NCBI GenBank assembly: GCA_002803225.1
Contig: NXFV01001552.1
Location: 31,049-95,048 of the forward strand
From: Gamarada debralockiae
Lineage: Eukaryota > Ascomycota > Leotiomycetes > Helotiales > Hyphodiscaceae
Direction of reading: 5' to 3'
Length of the DNA: 64,000 bases
The notes under the pieces are model-generated. The model was not told the origin of the DNA and did no database searches. It was given only the letters and a program-made list of their open reading frames with translations. Each line of letters starts with the position of its first letter. Position 1 is the first letter of the stretch. Made by a program: the position numbers and the translations under genes. Positions 24,059 through 35,628 of the stretch are shown here, in pieces.

Positions 24059-25648
24059 ATGTTGAAGATGCCGTACAGATCCAAGTCTAAGAGAAGACAG
24101 CGGATCTTTCATAGGCGGTCAAAGAATGGATGCCATACCTGCAAGCTCAGGCATTTAAGATGCGATGAAAGTACTCCTGTCGTAAGTCTAACTGCGGAGC
24201 AAAATATTTACAGTTCTGACTCTCTCATTGTAGTGGTAGAGTAAAAAATCTAGAAGGATCAATGTCTCAGCTAAGCTCTTCCAGCGACAACTGCTTACGG
24301 CTAGGCCGACCATGCAGCTACGAAGAAAGGAATCAAGAGGACCGCTTGGTCACTCATACGTTCCCTCAATATGGCTCCGAATTTCTACCGGCCTCCATGT
24401 CCGAAAGCATTCCAAACTGGCCCGACCTAACGGTCATCCTGCAATCTACCAGACGACCGTCGTTATACTTGGACTCTAAAATAACATATATCTCGCTCCT
24501 TTACACCTCGCTTCCCCCAAGCGCCGTTACGCTCTTGCACCACTATCAAAACATGATCTCGCCCACTCTCCTCGGCCCAAAATACGGGCACAAGATAGCG
24601 GCTACAGAACACTTCCCAAGGTAAGGCCGCCTCTCTCTACTAAAAGTGGACAAGTCTGTTAACGATATGTGAAGAGTCTTGCAAGAATGCTGTACCTACG
24701 AGTTCGTCAAGCAATCGCTCGTGTGCATGGCTGCCATGAAATACTTCCAGATCACGAGACTGGAGGATAGTAATCTGGTGATGGAGAGGTATAAAGATGG
24801 CGCGCTGCGAGGTCTGCAGGAGGCTATTGACCACTGTGGAGTAGCGAATGCGGATGCCATTGTTGCTGCCAGCATATTAATGATGGAAGCCGCTCAGAAT
24901 TGGTGAAACCTCTACTCCGATCCACTTGTCATTTCTGTACCTCAATTATACGGGGGGCGGTCCAAAATCGTGGAAGCTAATTTACAATCTGTTGTTAGGC
25001 AACAATGGACAATATACCTAGCTGGGTACTCATCAGTACGTTCCACGGCTTCCCTTCGAATCCACGTCTTAACTTCATCAGGTCCTCGCCATGAACCTCC
25101 CAACCCACTTCAACGAGCTCTCATCAACAAAATTCCTGCTCCAGCGCTTCCCACTCTCCCCGAACAACCCCCACATTCTTCCTCCCCCCTCAGTCCGAGC
25201 AGCAAGTAAATCACGAGTCGAAACCATCCTCTCCTCCCTAGCCCTCATCAAACCTCTCCTACTTACCAAGCAAGAAGAACACTCCTCCTCATTTGAATTC
25301 CGAAATATACAAACTTTGGGTGAGAGTTTACGGGTTGTTGATGTGCTGAGTACCATTGAAGACGTGTTCTTTCGTTTTGCGATGTTGAAGAGCTGGATGT
25401 TTTGCACTGAGCTGAAAAGTACGGGTGGTAGGAACGTGTATAATGAGCTAGGTGCCAAGGTTGTGAGATTGCATTTTTATGGGTTTTTGGAGGTCATGAT
25501 ACCGTATTTTCCGCCAAGTTGTAGGGGCAGGTTGGAGATGGTTTGTGGGAATGAGATTCCGGAGTTGAGGGAGAAGGTGCTTTTGGAGGGGGATGAGGAT
25601 ATGAGGAGGGTTGTTGAAATGTTTTGGAGTCGAGAATTGCTTCCTTGA
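24059..25648 (+). CDS. Zn2Cys6-type fungal transcription factor with an incomplete zinc cluster
   Basis: Proposed exons 24059-24181, 24271-24620, 24675-24902, 24999-25035 and 25082-25648 (434 residues). The N-terminus has RRSKNGCHTCKLRHLRCDES, then DNCLRLGRPCSYEER. This is the binuclear zinc cluster, but the fourth cysteine is replaced (Ser under this splice; the expected pattern is CxNC). The remainder fits the fungal-specific transcription factor domain (Fungal_trans_2/DUF3468 type): LPPSAVTLLHHYQNMISPTL, FVKQSLVCMAAMKYFQITR, RYKDGALRGLQEAI and a C-terminal region with TIEDVFFRFAMLKSW. The four introns are short with normal signals. Either the DNA-binding function is weakened, or I have the first splice wrong; no alternative splice I tried restores a cysteine in frame. 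Target genes are unknown. Confidence 0.7.
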
Positions 25649-26165
25649 ATTCAACGACTCACGTAAATGGGTGTTTGGGCACCTTTTTTTTTTGTTATTT
25701 TTTGCCGCACGTTGTGAGGCCAGTGCCTGGCGAGATCTGGAACCATCCAACCTCCATAGATGATTCAAGTCTGAATTGTTCAAATTCTAGGGGTGATTGA
25801 GAGCTGGGACTAGGGACACAGAGTCTTGTATTCTGTTCTTCGAAATACCAGCTCCTCTGCACGATAACCTCGTCCGCAGAGAGTATTTTTCTATGCGGAG
25901 AAGGACCAAGGGGGGGAACGGGCTACTGAGTGGTCACTTTTGCGAATCAGGGAGTAGGTCGGACCTATCACGCCAAGTCTCCATGTACCCCGCCTACCCC
26001 GCAACTGTGCAGTTTTAACGCCACCCAATTGTTCAAACTACAGACATTATTTTCAAAGCAAATCGTGTCAAATTCCAACCATTCTACACCCCTCCTTTAC
26101 CTCCACGCGCTTTTAGCTCTCTTTTAAGCAATCGCTGTAGACTTATCTTTCGTTTCTGTCCACAG
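25649..26165. promoter_or_regulatory. Intergenic, promoter of NmrA-like gene
   Basis: Tandem same-strand genes. T-runs near 25684 follow the regulator stop. Pyrimidine-rich leader sequence precedes the ATG at 26166. Confidence 0.4.
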
Positions 26166-27364
26166 ATGGCTTTCCTCCACTTCCGTGATTTCCTCCCAAC
26201 TGTCAACACAGCCATCGCTCCCTTCACACCACCGACACCCAAAACGACGAAACTCATTTGCATAATCGGCGTGACTGGAAACCAAGGCGGATCCGTCGCT
26301 CAACGTTTTCTCAAAGATCCAATTTATCGAGTTCGAGGCCTAACAAGGGACGCCGTTTCACCAGCGGCACAGAAGCTCGCTGCAGAAGGAGTCGAAATTG
26401 TCCAAGCCAACCTTGACAACGTTGAGTCTCTTGTTAGGGCATTTACTGGAGCGAGTCTTATCTTCAGTGTCACGAATTACTGGGAGCCATTCTTCAGACC
26501 CGACTGTCGTCAGAAGGCTGCAGATGCGGGGATTTCGTGTCGTAGATATGCATATGATGTTGAAGTTCAGCAGGGGAAGAACATTGCTGATGCGGCGGCC
26601 CAGGTTGTCCATGGGTTGGATGACAATGGATTTATTGCTTCGACCCTAAGTCATGCGGGTAGGTGCAGCAAGGGGGAGTATGGGGAGCTTTATCACTTTG
26701 ATGCGAAGGCGGACGTTTTCCCGGGCTATGTGAAGGAGAATTATCCCCTGCTGGCAGCTAAGATGTCTTGCGTTCAGACGGGGTACTTTACTTCATCCTA
26801 TAAACTCGCGCCCGGAGCTTACTTTGGGAAGGTTGATCCCCCCTGGCTCCCAATCGTTCTAAGCGTCACTGACGAACGATCAAGTTACCCGACGGGAGCT
26901 TTCAAATGAACTTCCCAACCGCCCCTAATACACCAGTTCCCCACCTCTGCGTAAATGCAGATACGGGAAATTTCGTGTACGCAGTATCAAAGCTGCCTTC
27001 AGGTAAATCCTATATGGCCGAAGGCACCACGTGCAGTTGGAGCGAATATATGCATCTTTGGAGCAGTATCACGGGTGTGCCATCTAGCTACAAGCAAGTT
27101 ACTCTTCAGCAATTCATTGAAGCTTCTCCTGATAAGGAGTTTGGAAGGGAGGCCGGAGATATGTTTGCGTATTCTTCAGATCCTGGGTATGATGGCGGGG
27201 ATGTGACGCTCTTGAAAGCGGAGGATATTCGAAAGGTATGGTCCCCGGTTCTGTGTTTAGAGAGTAATTGGCTGATTATTGAATTATTAAAGACGGTTGA
27301 GTGTCCGATGACAAGCCTGGAGGAGTGGATGAGGAATGAAGATTGGTCTGGTGTCCTTGCATAA
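26166..27364 (+). CDS. NmrA-like NAD(P)-binding protein
   Basis: Three exons: 26166-26831, 26885-27235 and 27293-27364 (362 residues). The Rossmann motif GVTGNQGGSVAQRFL lies at residues 35-49, followed by VRGLTRD (dinucleotide contact) and VEIVQANLDNVESLVRAF, all typical of NmrA-like atypical short-chain dehydrogenases. These sense NAD(P) redox state and often regulate GATA factors or act as reductases. The first intron (53 nt) has a weak GTTGAT donor, but splicing there joins AYFGK to LPDGSFQMNF, exactly the family sequence; without it the frame ends early. The second intron (57 nt, GTATGG to TTAAAG) is stop-free and in frame, so retention would only insert 19 residues. The SDR catalytic YxxxK is not evident, as in regulatory family members. 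Confidence 0.82.
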
Positions 27365-28066
27365 TGAGACAGAGACGGCAGACGCGGTACAATTTCCAGT
27401 ATACAAACGCATAAATTGTACATAAATACAGTTAGACTCCTTCTGCATTGTTCCAAACATTGTTTCGCTCCATCCCAAAGTGATTGTATGCTCCTGCATG
27501 TATGTGCCAGCACCGGAAACAATTAAGCAGGTTGAGTTCAATATGGAGTGTCGACAAGCCGAGTGTTACCTAAAATTACAGCGATTAGCATGTATTCTAC
27601 ATTTACGAACTGCGAAAGCAGAGTGTCGCAGGAGGCAGAACCAACCTTCTAGACCATCTCTTTCCTGTCAACAAAGCATAACTTCTAAACCACTCTGAAA
27701 ACTTGGTGGCCATCCGGCTCTTTTCTGTCCTTCATCACCGTATATCCGTGTATCGCACTTCTGAACATCCAAACGCATACCAAGCTGTAAATTATTCAAG
27801 ACCTACCGATCTAAGCCAATAGCCATTTACTCCGCTGAGAGGCCGCTGGTGTGAGCATTCGACTAGAGCAAACTCTGCGAGTTCCAATGGTTGGGCTTCA
27901 CGTATGCGAGTTGATGTCCTGGGCGATCCACAAAATCGGTGTGACCCGTGTCAAAGGAGCGGAAACTTCCATATCCCTACTCACCTACTTGTGTTCGCAG
28001 TTCGACTATTTCCGCTAGATCATCTCTATCCCGCTGCTGGATCGAAATGTATAGTCCATCTGTCGT
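27365..28066. other. Left flank of the transposon, no supported gene
   Basis: 3' flank of the NmrA-like gene up to the transposon boundary. Short frames such as 27904-28200 run across the boundary and have no coding support. Confidence 0.45.
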
Positions 28067-28068
28067 TA

Positions 28069-28105
28069 TGGCGGGTCATACTAACATTTTTCCAAAAAAC
28101 CTTTT
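28069..28105 (+). repeat. Left terminal inverted repeat
   Basis: 37 bp identical to the reverse complement of 35299-35335. Similarity weakens beyond position 28106, where C replaces T. TA at 28067-28068 is the probable target-site duplication. Confidence 0.85.
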
Positions 28106-28167
28106 CTGCCGGAAAAATAACTTCTGCCTCATTGATCAAGCGCACAGGCAATTCTAGAAAGCAATTT

Positions 28168-28730
28168 CTAATTAGTCCAGGAGTTAGCGGCCCCGGGTAA
28201 ACCTCGGGCCAAGGTAAAATATCGGTTTAAGGTTTTTTCTAAGACAAACAGGCCAAACACGTGATTATCACGAGTACTCTAGGGGTTAGTAATAACTAAA
28301 GAAAAGAACAAAACAATATACCCTCTTATACTTATTAAGTAGCAGTATATGTAATTAAAACGTAACTACTACATATAATCTAAAGCCCTTATTTTTTTTA
28401 GAGAGAGTTTTAGTAGTTTTGATAATCACACGTGATTTTTGCCTTAGTATAGTGAAATTAAGAGATAAGCGCTAATTAGCTTAAGAGCTCGCTATACCTA
28501 AGAAATATAATAAAAGACAAGTACTAATTAGTTTAAGAGTTTATAAGTAATAATTAAGTATAATACTTAAGAGTAGACTTAGCAAACGGCGTTTATTAGT
28601 TACGAGATTAAAATAGTATATATTAATTAGCTCAAGAGTTTATAAGAGATTAGAGGAGATCGCTAATATACCTAGGCCGAGAATCGCTTATATAAGGCTC
28701 TACTCTAATTAGCCTAGGAGTTTATAAGAG
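28168..28730 (+). repeat. Left cluster of a short subterminal repeat motif
   Basis: Five copies in the same orientation at about 28168, 28471, 28524, 28622 and 28705. The outermost, CTAATTAGTCCAGGAGTT, is little mutated; the inner ones read GCTAATTAGCTTAAGAG, CTAATTAGTTTAAGAG, ATTAGCTCAAGAG and ATTAGCCTAGGAG and are followed by TTTATAAG. Differences are almost only C-to-T and G-to-A, as RIP produces. Confidence 0.65.
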
Positions 28731-31700
28731 TTAATATAAACCTACTAAACTATAAAATTATCGAAATTATAAGATCTATACTATAGGTTAGAGATTTATA
28801 TATAGTAATAAAGTAAATTATCCTTAATTATACAAAGATACTCTTAATAAAAATAACTAAAGAGACTTAAATAACCTATTAAAGGTTATCTTATACAAAT
28901 ACCCTAAATTATATATTAAATATACCTATAATTAACTCTCTTACTTATTATAATTCAATTTAAATACCTTTACTAATACCTTTCTTATCCTTCTTACCTT
29001 TTCTATTTTTACTCTTTCTACTCTTTTTACCTCTCTTACCTCTCCTACCTCTCTTATCTCTATTATTACTATTCTTCTTTTAGTTAGCTCACTACTCTTT
29101 TCTCTTCTTTATATCCCTCTTAAGCTAATTTATAAGAGTTTCTTAAGGACTATAAGCTTAAGGTGCCCTCTTCTCCTTAGGCCTTTTAAGTAATGTACTA
29201 TTAACTATACTTAAGTTCCTCTTATAAGTAGCTATTATCTTCTCTTCCTTCCTCCTCTCTTCCTTATCCTCCTCCTCCTTTTCCTTCTCCTTATTATCTT
29301 TATTATAACTATCTCTATTTTAAGTAATATCTTTAGATTATATTAATAAAGCGTCCTTTACTATAATTCTCTCTATTAGCTAATAGGCTAAGTCCTATTA
29401 AGCCTTCGAGATCAATACGTTTTAGGCAATAGTTAATCATACCCTTTATTTATATAGCCTATTATTATTACTCTCCTTAGTCTCTTTCTTTATAATAATA
29501 TTATTCTAGGATTCTTAGAAAAAGGTTATAAGATTAATAAAAGGAACGTCTTTAAGGACTATTCTTATTAGATTTTATAGTAGAAGGTAGTAGTCCTTAT
29601 CTTTAACCTCAATCTTAATATACTTTACTTAGGAATTAGTTTTAGTACTTAATATAATAATCGCTTCTCAACTTAGTAATCAAGAAGATAGTACTTAAGA
29701 TAATATAAAAAGAGCTATACTAGAGCTATCCCGGAAAATATATATTCCTCTATATAATCTAATATAAACTCTCTAAAACACTTTACTCTTTTCCTTAATA
29801 TTATTCTCTTTAAGAAGTTAGTAAAGAGATAAATACTCTTCTCCTAGCTATTTTATATAAATAAAATACTTTAATATTATAGTATTAAGACCTTCTGCTT
29901 TACGCCCTTTACTCTTTAACTTCGAGAAATCAAGTAGACTAAAGATTAAAAGCTTAATTAGATATAATATATTAAGCTTAACTTTATAAGTATTATAATA
30001 CTTATTTTATCTACTATTACTTTTAATAAGGTTTTAGAAATATTTATCTTAGTCTTTAGTAATTTTATTAACTTTAATAAAGGTCTACTTACTTAGTTCT
30101 TTATCTAGTTTGTATTTATTAGGCTATTTCTCCTCCCTATTATTATTATATTATTTCCTCCTACTAATTACAAAGATCTTAAAGTCGTAATAGACAATAT
30201 ACTTATCTCTCTTAGTATTTTAATTTACTTTAGAAGTACTTTTATTAGATCTGATTTTTATATTTCCTTTATCAATTACTTTAAGTTATAAGTTAGAAGC
30301 TTCGCGAAGAGTAGCTTTACTATCTAGATAAAGTATAAACCTTAATTTTATTTTAATAATAATTAATAAAGACTATAGTATTATTAGTAGAAAATTAAAT
30401 TCATTATTACTCTATAGGTTTTTACTATATATCAAAGACTTACCTAGTAGCTCTAATAGCTTATAATATTATACCTGGAATAAGAGTACTTAAATATTTG
30501 CCTTCTTAGTTAGCTATCTATAATAGAAATATACTATTCTAGGTATTTGATTTATATAGTCGGAAGACTGATATTAAGATTAAGAGGATATTATTTTTAA
30601 GTTATTTAAATAAGAAAAGATTGATTTAAATAAAGGTTAACTAATGTATTATTTAGTAATATAGTTAGTAAACTCCTAAGCTAATTAAAGCTTGTCTTAA
30701 TTTTTACTTCTATAAGTAAATACTTAATTCTATAGATAAAGGAATAACTAAGCTTTATTACTCTTACTATTAATATTCTCTTTTTAATTTATATTATCTT
30801 TAAGGCTAAATAAATTAGTATTATTATTATACTTAATTAGTCTTCTCTATTACTATTAAGACTATGAGATAAATCTTAATTCTCCTTAAAGTTAGAGTTA
30901 TCTTTATTATTATTTATACTATTAAGATCTACTAGAAGATTTAAATACTATTAAGCTATCTTAGTAAAGAAATCTAGGTTCTTTTAGTCCTCTATAGTTG
31001 TAATATACTTTTTAATCTAAGTACGTCCTTCTTGAGGTACTTTATCCTTAAGTATATAAAGCTTAACGCTAGTACTATATCTCTTTTGTAGCTCTTGTGA
31101 TAGTATGTAATATACTCGATAGTATAGGTATATATCTTGGCCTATTGTAAGATTTGCCCTAAGCTTGTATATACTAGTGTTTATAAAGCCCTCCTGCTTG
31201 TAGATTTTAAGGCAAAGGTTTATTATAGTTTTCGGGAGATAAGTATTAAGATTAATATCTTTAACTAAAGATTTAAGTTATTAGAGTATTAGTTTATAGG
31301 TATCTTCTATATAGTTAGAAACTCTCTTATAGACTTTAAAGAGATAGACTAGCTTATTAATAGAAAAGTAATATTCTTGTCTATATTATTTTTAAATTCC
31401 CTTATAATTATAAATATCTATAAACTCTTAGACTTAAGTATAGAGTATTAGTATATAAATATAACGTATTGTAATTTAGTTAGGTACTATTCGATTATAC
31501 TATCTATTATCCGCAAGGGATTTAAAGTAGTTATAATATTCCTTAAAAGAGAATTTTACTAGGCCTTTCTACTAACGTTTGATATAGATATTTTAAGTCG
31601 ATTTGCCTTAAGAGAAGGCTTAATTAAAGTATAGAGATATATAATCCCTACTATAATTTAGTCGCTCTTAAACAATAAGATACTATATATACTATAGTAG

Positions 31701-32830
31701 AATATATACTTAGGCTATTAGTAATATTTTTATATCTTTATTACTTTAAAGGAGCTATAGGATTTTTATTGTCTGTTATATAAGAACTAAATATTACTTA
31801 AAGACTAAAACCACTATTCAATTATCGATCTTAATATAGACTTAAGGTATATATCTAGAGTAACTATTAATAAAGATATATATTTTAAAGCTAAAATCTT
31901 TAAGCTTATTATATTTATCTATTGAAAACACTTAACTTAGGCTAGCTACTTATATTTCTCCCTTATATATATTTAAAGTAAATATCTTACTCTTAACGCC
32001 TTTTAGATTTAATTCTCTTATAACCTAGCAAAGAGGTTATTAAGGTATATAAATATTTTTAAGTTATAAAGCTATTAATATAAAACTACAGCTATATATA
32101 AATCTTCTATAGTCAATAATTACTTTTTAAATAGCCTCTCGAAATGCCTTCTCCTACTCTACAAATATCTCTTTATATTGCGTATACCTTATATTATTTG
32201 TATATCAAATCGATATAAGCTATTAGGACATAAGGTTTATATAGGAAAAATATTTATTTGTAAAGACTATATTAAGAATCTCCTAATATATTATAGAATA
32301 GTACTATTACTCTTAGATAAACTAAATAAGCTTTTTATTCTTAAGTAAATTATACTTTATTTCTAATATTAAACCCTACTTATATATTTAAAGTCAAAGT
32401 CCCTTGTAAGAATTTAGTAAGTTCCTAATAAGGTATTAGTCTTTAAGAGTATAAAGGATATCTCTTATAGATCTACTAATTTTATAGAACTTATAAATAT
32501 TCTTAAAGTAAGGATCTTATTAAAATTTAGCTAGAGGTATTTTAGTAAGAAGTAATAAAGTTAGTTAAGAGAACTATAATACTAAAAAAGTTATAATCTT
32601 CTTTTGTCTCAAAATATAGGTTTATACAAGTTTATATAGATACTAAAGTATAGAGCTTAGTATATATAATACTTTAATAAACTTAACTTTATTTTTATTC
32701 TAGTTCTATAGTCAAAAGAGCTTATATATATAGAGCTTTATATAGCTCATACATACGTACCTTTTAGCTAAGTCTACAAAGCCTTTAGATATTAGATCAA
32801 TAATATTCTTAATATTGTCTACGCTAGTAA

Positions 32831-33090
32831 GTAATTAAGTAACTTTCTTTAAACTCCTATAAACTCTTAGGAACTCTTAAGTTAATTAAAGTAAAGTCTT
32901 TACTTAAGCGATTCTTAACTTAGCTACTTAGCGACTTCCTCCGAACTTATATAAACTCCTAGGAACTCTTAAGCTAATTAAAGTAAAGTCTTTACTAAAG
33001 TAATTCTTAACTTAGCTACTTAGTGACTTCCTTTAAACTCCTATAAACTCTTAAGCCAATTAAAAGTAAGAGTCTATTACTCTAATGAAA
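32831..33090. repeat. Short tandem repeat, period about 80-92 bp, three copies
   Basis: Three successive units containing TAAACTC, CTTAAG(T/C)(T/C)AATTAAAG and ATTCTTAACTTAGCTACTTAG begin near 32851, 32951 and 33031. They carry the reverse complement of the subterminal motif seen near the left end, so the motif faces the other way here. Confidence 0.6.
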
Positions 33091-33289
33091 TTTTAATTTA
33101 GCTAAGATAGCTTATATTTTAAATTAATACTTACTAAATTATAAGTCAATTAAAATTTAAAACTATTATACTAGTAAGTATTTATTCTATTTAAGTAGGT
33201 TTAGTACTTTTAGCGAGAGTATTTTAGTATTTAATTATAGTTTAAAGTCTCTTATTATACAAGACGACTATATAGTTATACTTACAGTT

Positions 33290-34320
33290 AGGCCCGCAAA
33301 GAATATCTTACTCTATTTAGCTATACAGCCTACTAATTAAAAGGAGTCTTTTTAAAGCTTTCCTACAAAGCAAAGGACTACAAAGGGCCCCGCTACTCCT
33401 TATACCGCGATACTACTACCTCTAGCGCTAGGTAGTAGACCACTAGCCGGCCTCAAAGCCGCAAAACCACGCGGAAGAGGGGGTAAAGGAGTACGACATT
33501 AGCGTTACGTTAAAAGACTATAACTACTAAAGCAGGCAGCTACTCGATAGCGAGCGTATATTAAGCTATACTTCTTTACTTACTTAGCGCCCTTTTTAAA
33601 GTATACCTAATATTCCTTATCTATAGCCTAGTAGACAGCGTAATATCCCTCCCCCTTTAACTTCTCTCTTAACTCCGTCTCTATAATCTTATTAATATAA
33701 CTAAAGTCACGACGCTTAGCAGGCGTTATTTCCCTTAGCTCCTCCTTACTCCTTAACTACTACTTCCTTTCTACTACTAGCGTATATTCTTAGGGTACCC
33801 TACCCTAGGGGTCTTAAGCCTAGGACAGGCATAGTTAGTTAGCTAGCTATGCCTAGTCGAATACTACTTCTAAAGAGGCAGTAGTAGCGGGGGCAGCGGC
33901 AGGGGCAGCGGTAGGAATAGGCAAGACACTATAAGGACATTAATATTAAATTAGTATACAAAGATATTATTTACTAGAAGTACTTACAACAAATCTTTGT
34001 CATCTTCTCCTCCTCTACTAAACCATCCACTAAAATTATTATCACTATCCTCCTCCTCCTTAGCAAGGGTAGCAGGGGCAATAGCAGCGGGGGCGGCGGG
34101 GGCGGCGATAGGAGCAGCAGCAAGGGCAGGAGAGGGGGCGGCGGCAGGGCAGCGGCGGCGGCGGCGATAAGACAGGCTATCAGAGTAAGTATATAATATA
34201 ATTAAACCAAAAGTCATTAAGAGTTTTATATTACTTACAATAAAGACAGGTAGACTAAACCAGAACACTGCTCACGGCGGCGAATAGCGGCAGCGGCGGC
34301 AAGTATTCTAAGCTCATTAA
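33290..34320. other. GC-rich islands surviving inside the RIP block
   Basis: In contrast to the rest of the block, 33340-33560, 33880-33930 and 34060-34310 are GC-rich, with GGCAGC/GGGGCGGC-like microsatellite sequence. On the minus strand they encode Ala/Pro-rich stretches and a short acidic peptide (EEEDSDNNF then EDDKDLL). They are separated by AT-rich gaps that begin GTAAGTA and end in AG. This looks like exons and introns of an old gene, but no complete frame or family can be named. Confidence 0.35.
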
Positions 34321-34780
34321 GCTCTACATTCTATATATATAGTAGCACCCACGACGAAAAAGGCATTTTGTTATTATTATTAATATTATTATTATTACTA
34401 CTACTATTAATTCTTAAAAAGTAAACCTTTAGTTCTTTTAATTATTCTTTTATTATCCTATTTACTCTTCTTGCCTATTAATAGCTATTCTAATAATCTT
34501 ATTAGCTTAAGAGTTCTACCTTACTTAATAAAGTTAAAAAACAATTAAATTTAAAAGTTATAAAATAAATTAATTCTATTAAATTAGAAGTTCTTAGGAG
34601 TTCTTAGAAGTTCTTAATAGTAATACTATTAAAGTAGTTAATATCTCTAGCTAATATACATACTAAGAATACTAAATTTAACTAAAAATAACGTAATAGT
34701 AATACTATTAAAGTAGTTAATATCTTGTCTATAATTATTTTATATAAGAATATAATATTCGCCTATATATAGCCCTCGAT

Positions 34781-35259
34781 TAGTAATTAGCTCAAGAGTT
34801 CGCAAGAATTCGTAAGAGGTAGGAGGAGTAGTTAGCAGAGGTAGTAAGAGATAAGGATTTAGTAAAGGTAAGAGTATATAATTAGTTTAGAAGTTCGTAA
34901 GAGGTAGGAGAAACTCCTATAAACTCTTGTGAACTCTTAAGCTAATAAGAGCACGTCTTACTATTCTCTTAGTTAGAGCTTAATTTATAAGATAAAAGGT
35001 ACTTAGTAAAATCCAATAATATCACGTATAGTACTAAGGGCCTAACTATATCTTCCTTCTCTAATCTTCTATCAGTTAAGCTAATTAAGGGCAAAATATA
35101 GTAGTATTTCTAGACTTAGATAATATCTAAAGAGTTGAAAATACAAAGAGCTCTCTTATAATTATTATAAGAGGTTAGAAGAAGCCTCTAACAAATATTC
35201 CTACATTGCCCGAATTAAACCCTCGTTTCTAATTGGCCCAGGAGTTCAAAGAAGTTCAC
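34781..35259. repeat. Right cluster of the subterminal repeat motif
   Basis: Copies occur near 34781 (+), 34881 (+), 34911 (reverse) and 35229 (+). The outermost one, CTAATTGGCCCAGGAGTT, is the least mutated and gives the probable ancestral sequence; the inner ones are transition derivatives. Confidence 0.55.
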
Positions 35260-35298
35260 ATGACTTTTTAAGCGAGAGCGGTGAGAAGGTGGTACCAA

Positions 35299-35335
35299 AA
35301 AAGGTTTTTTGGAAAAATGTTAGTATGACCCGCCA
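35299..35335 (-). repeat. Right terminal inverted repeat
   Basis: Reverse complement of 28069-28105, followed by TA at 35336-35337. Unlike the interior, it is not AT-rich and keeps CpA/TpG, so it marks the element edge sharply. Confidence 0.85.
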
Positions 35336-35337
35336 TA

Positions 35338-35628
35338 GTCGTCGTTGGAACTTTTGGAGTTGACTCGCGGCACGTGAAGTATTATGAGCACACACCGCAT
35401 CAATCACCAGCATTCGGCTACACAGGAATGCGGAGACAACGCCGAGGCAATCGCTTTCACCAACATTCAAGCCGACAGCTCACCGGTTGCCAGATTGTTT
35501 CCATATCAAGATGATCTATTAAACATGTTGTCATAATAAGTTGATCTAAAAAACGTATCCATTTCAGATCAACTCTCTTTGTTCCAACTAAAACTCCCAA
35601 TACTTCTGAAGGCATGTGATCCCGAGCA
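35338..35628 (+). promoter_or_regulatory. Short upstream region of the acyl-CoA dehydrogenase gene next to the transposon
   Basis: Only 291 bp separate the transposon flank from the chosen ATG, so the element sits in or at the edge of the promoter. Confidence 0.4.

Larger units (their letters stand above)
28067..35337. mobile_element. Large RIP-degenerated DNA transposon (7.27 kb) with terminal inverted repeats and TA flanks
   Basis: The ends at 28069-28105 and 35335-35299 are 37-bp inverted repeats beginning TGGCGGGTCATACTAACATT, each bordered outside by TA (28067-28068 and 35336-35337). Between about 28.2 and 35.2 kb the sequence is extremely AT-rich; in the lines I checked (for example 29521-29580 and 30001-30060) CpA and TpG do not occur at all, while TpA is everywhere. 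That is the signature of repeat-induced point mutation, which converts CpA to TpA in duplicated DNA. No coding frame survives in the AT-rich part. A TA target duplication suggests a Tc1/mariner-like insertion mechanism, but 7.3 kb is long for that group, so nesting of other repeats is likely. The original transposase cannot be identified by eye. Confidence 0.8.

Noticed and set aside
33984..34268. 94-codon minus-strand frame as a complete gene
   Set aside because: It runs across GTAAGT-like and AG signals, mixes AT-rich intron-like and GC-rich parts, and has no known domain; kept only as evidence for the islands.
28200..35220. AT-rich block as centromere or mitochondrial insertion
   Set aside because: Terminal inverted repeats, TA flanks and CpA/TpG loss explain it as a RIP-mutated transposon; the size is small for a centromere and no mitochondrial genes are seen.
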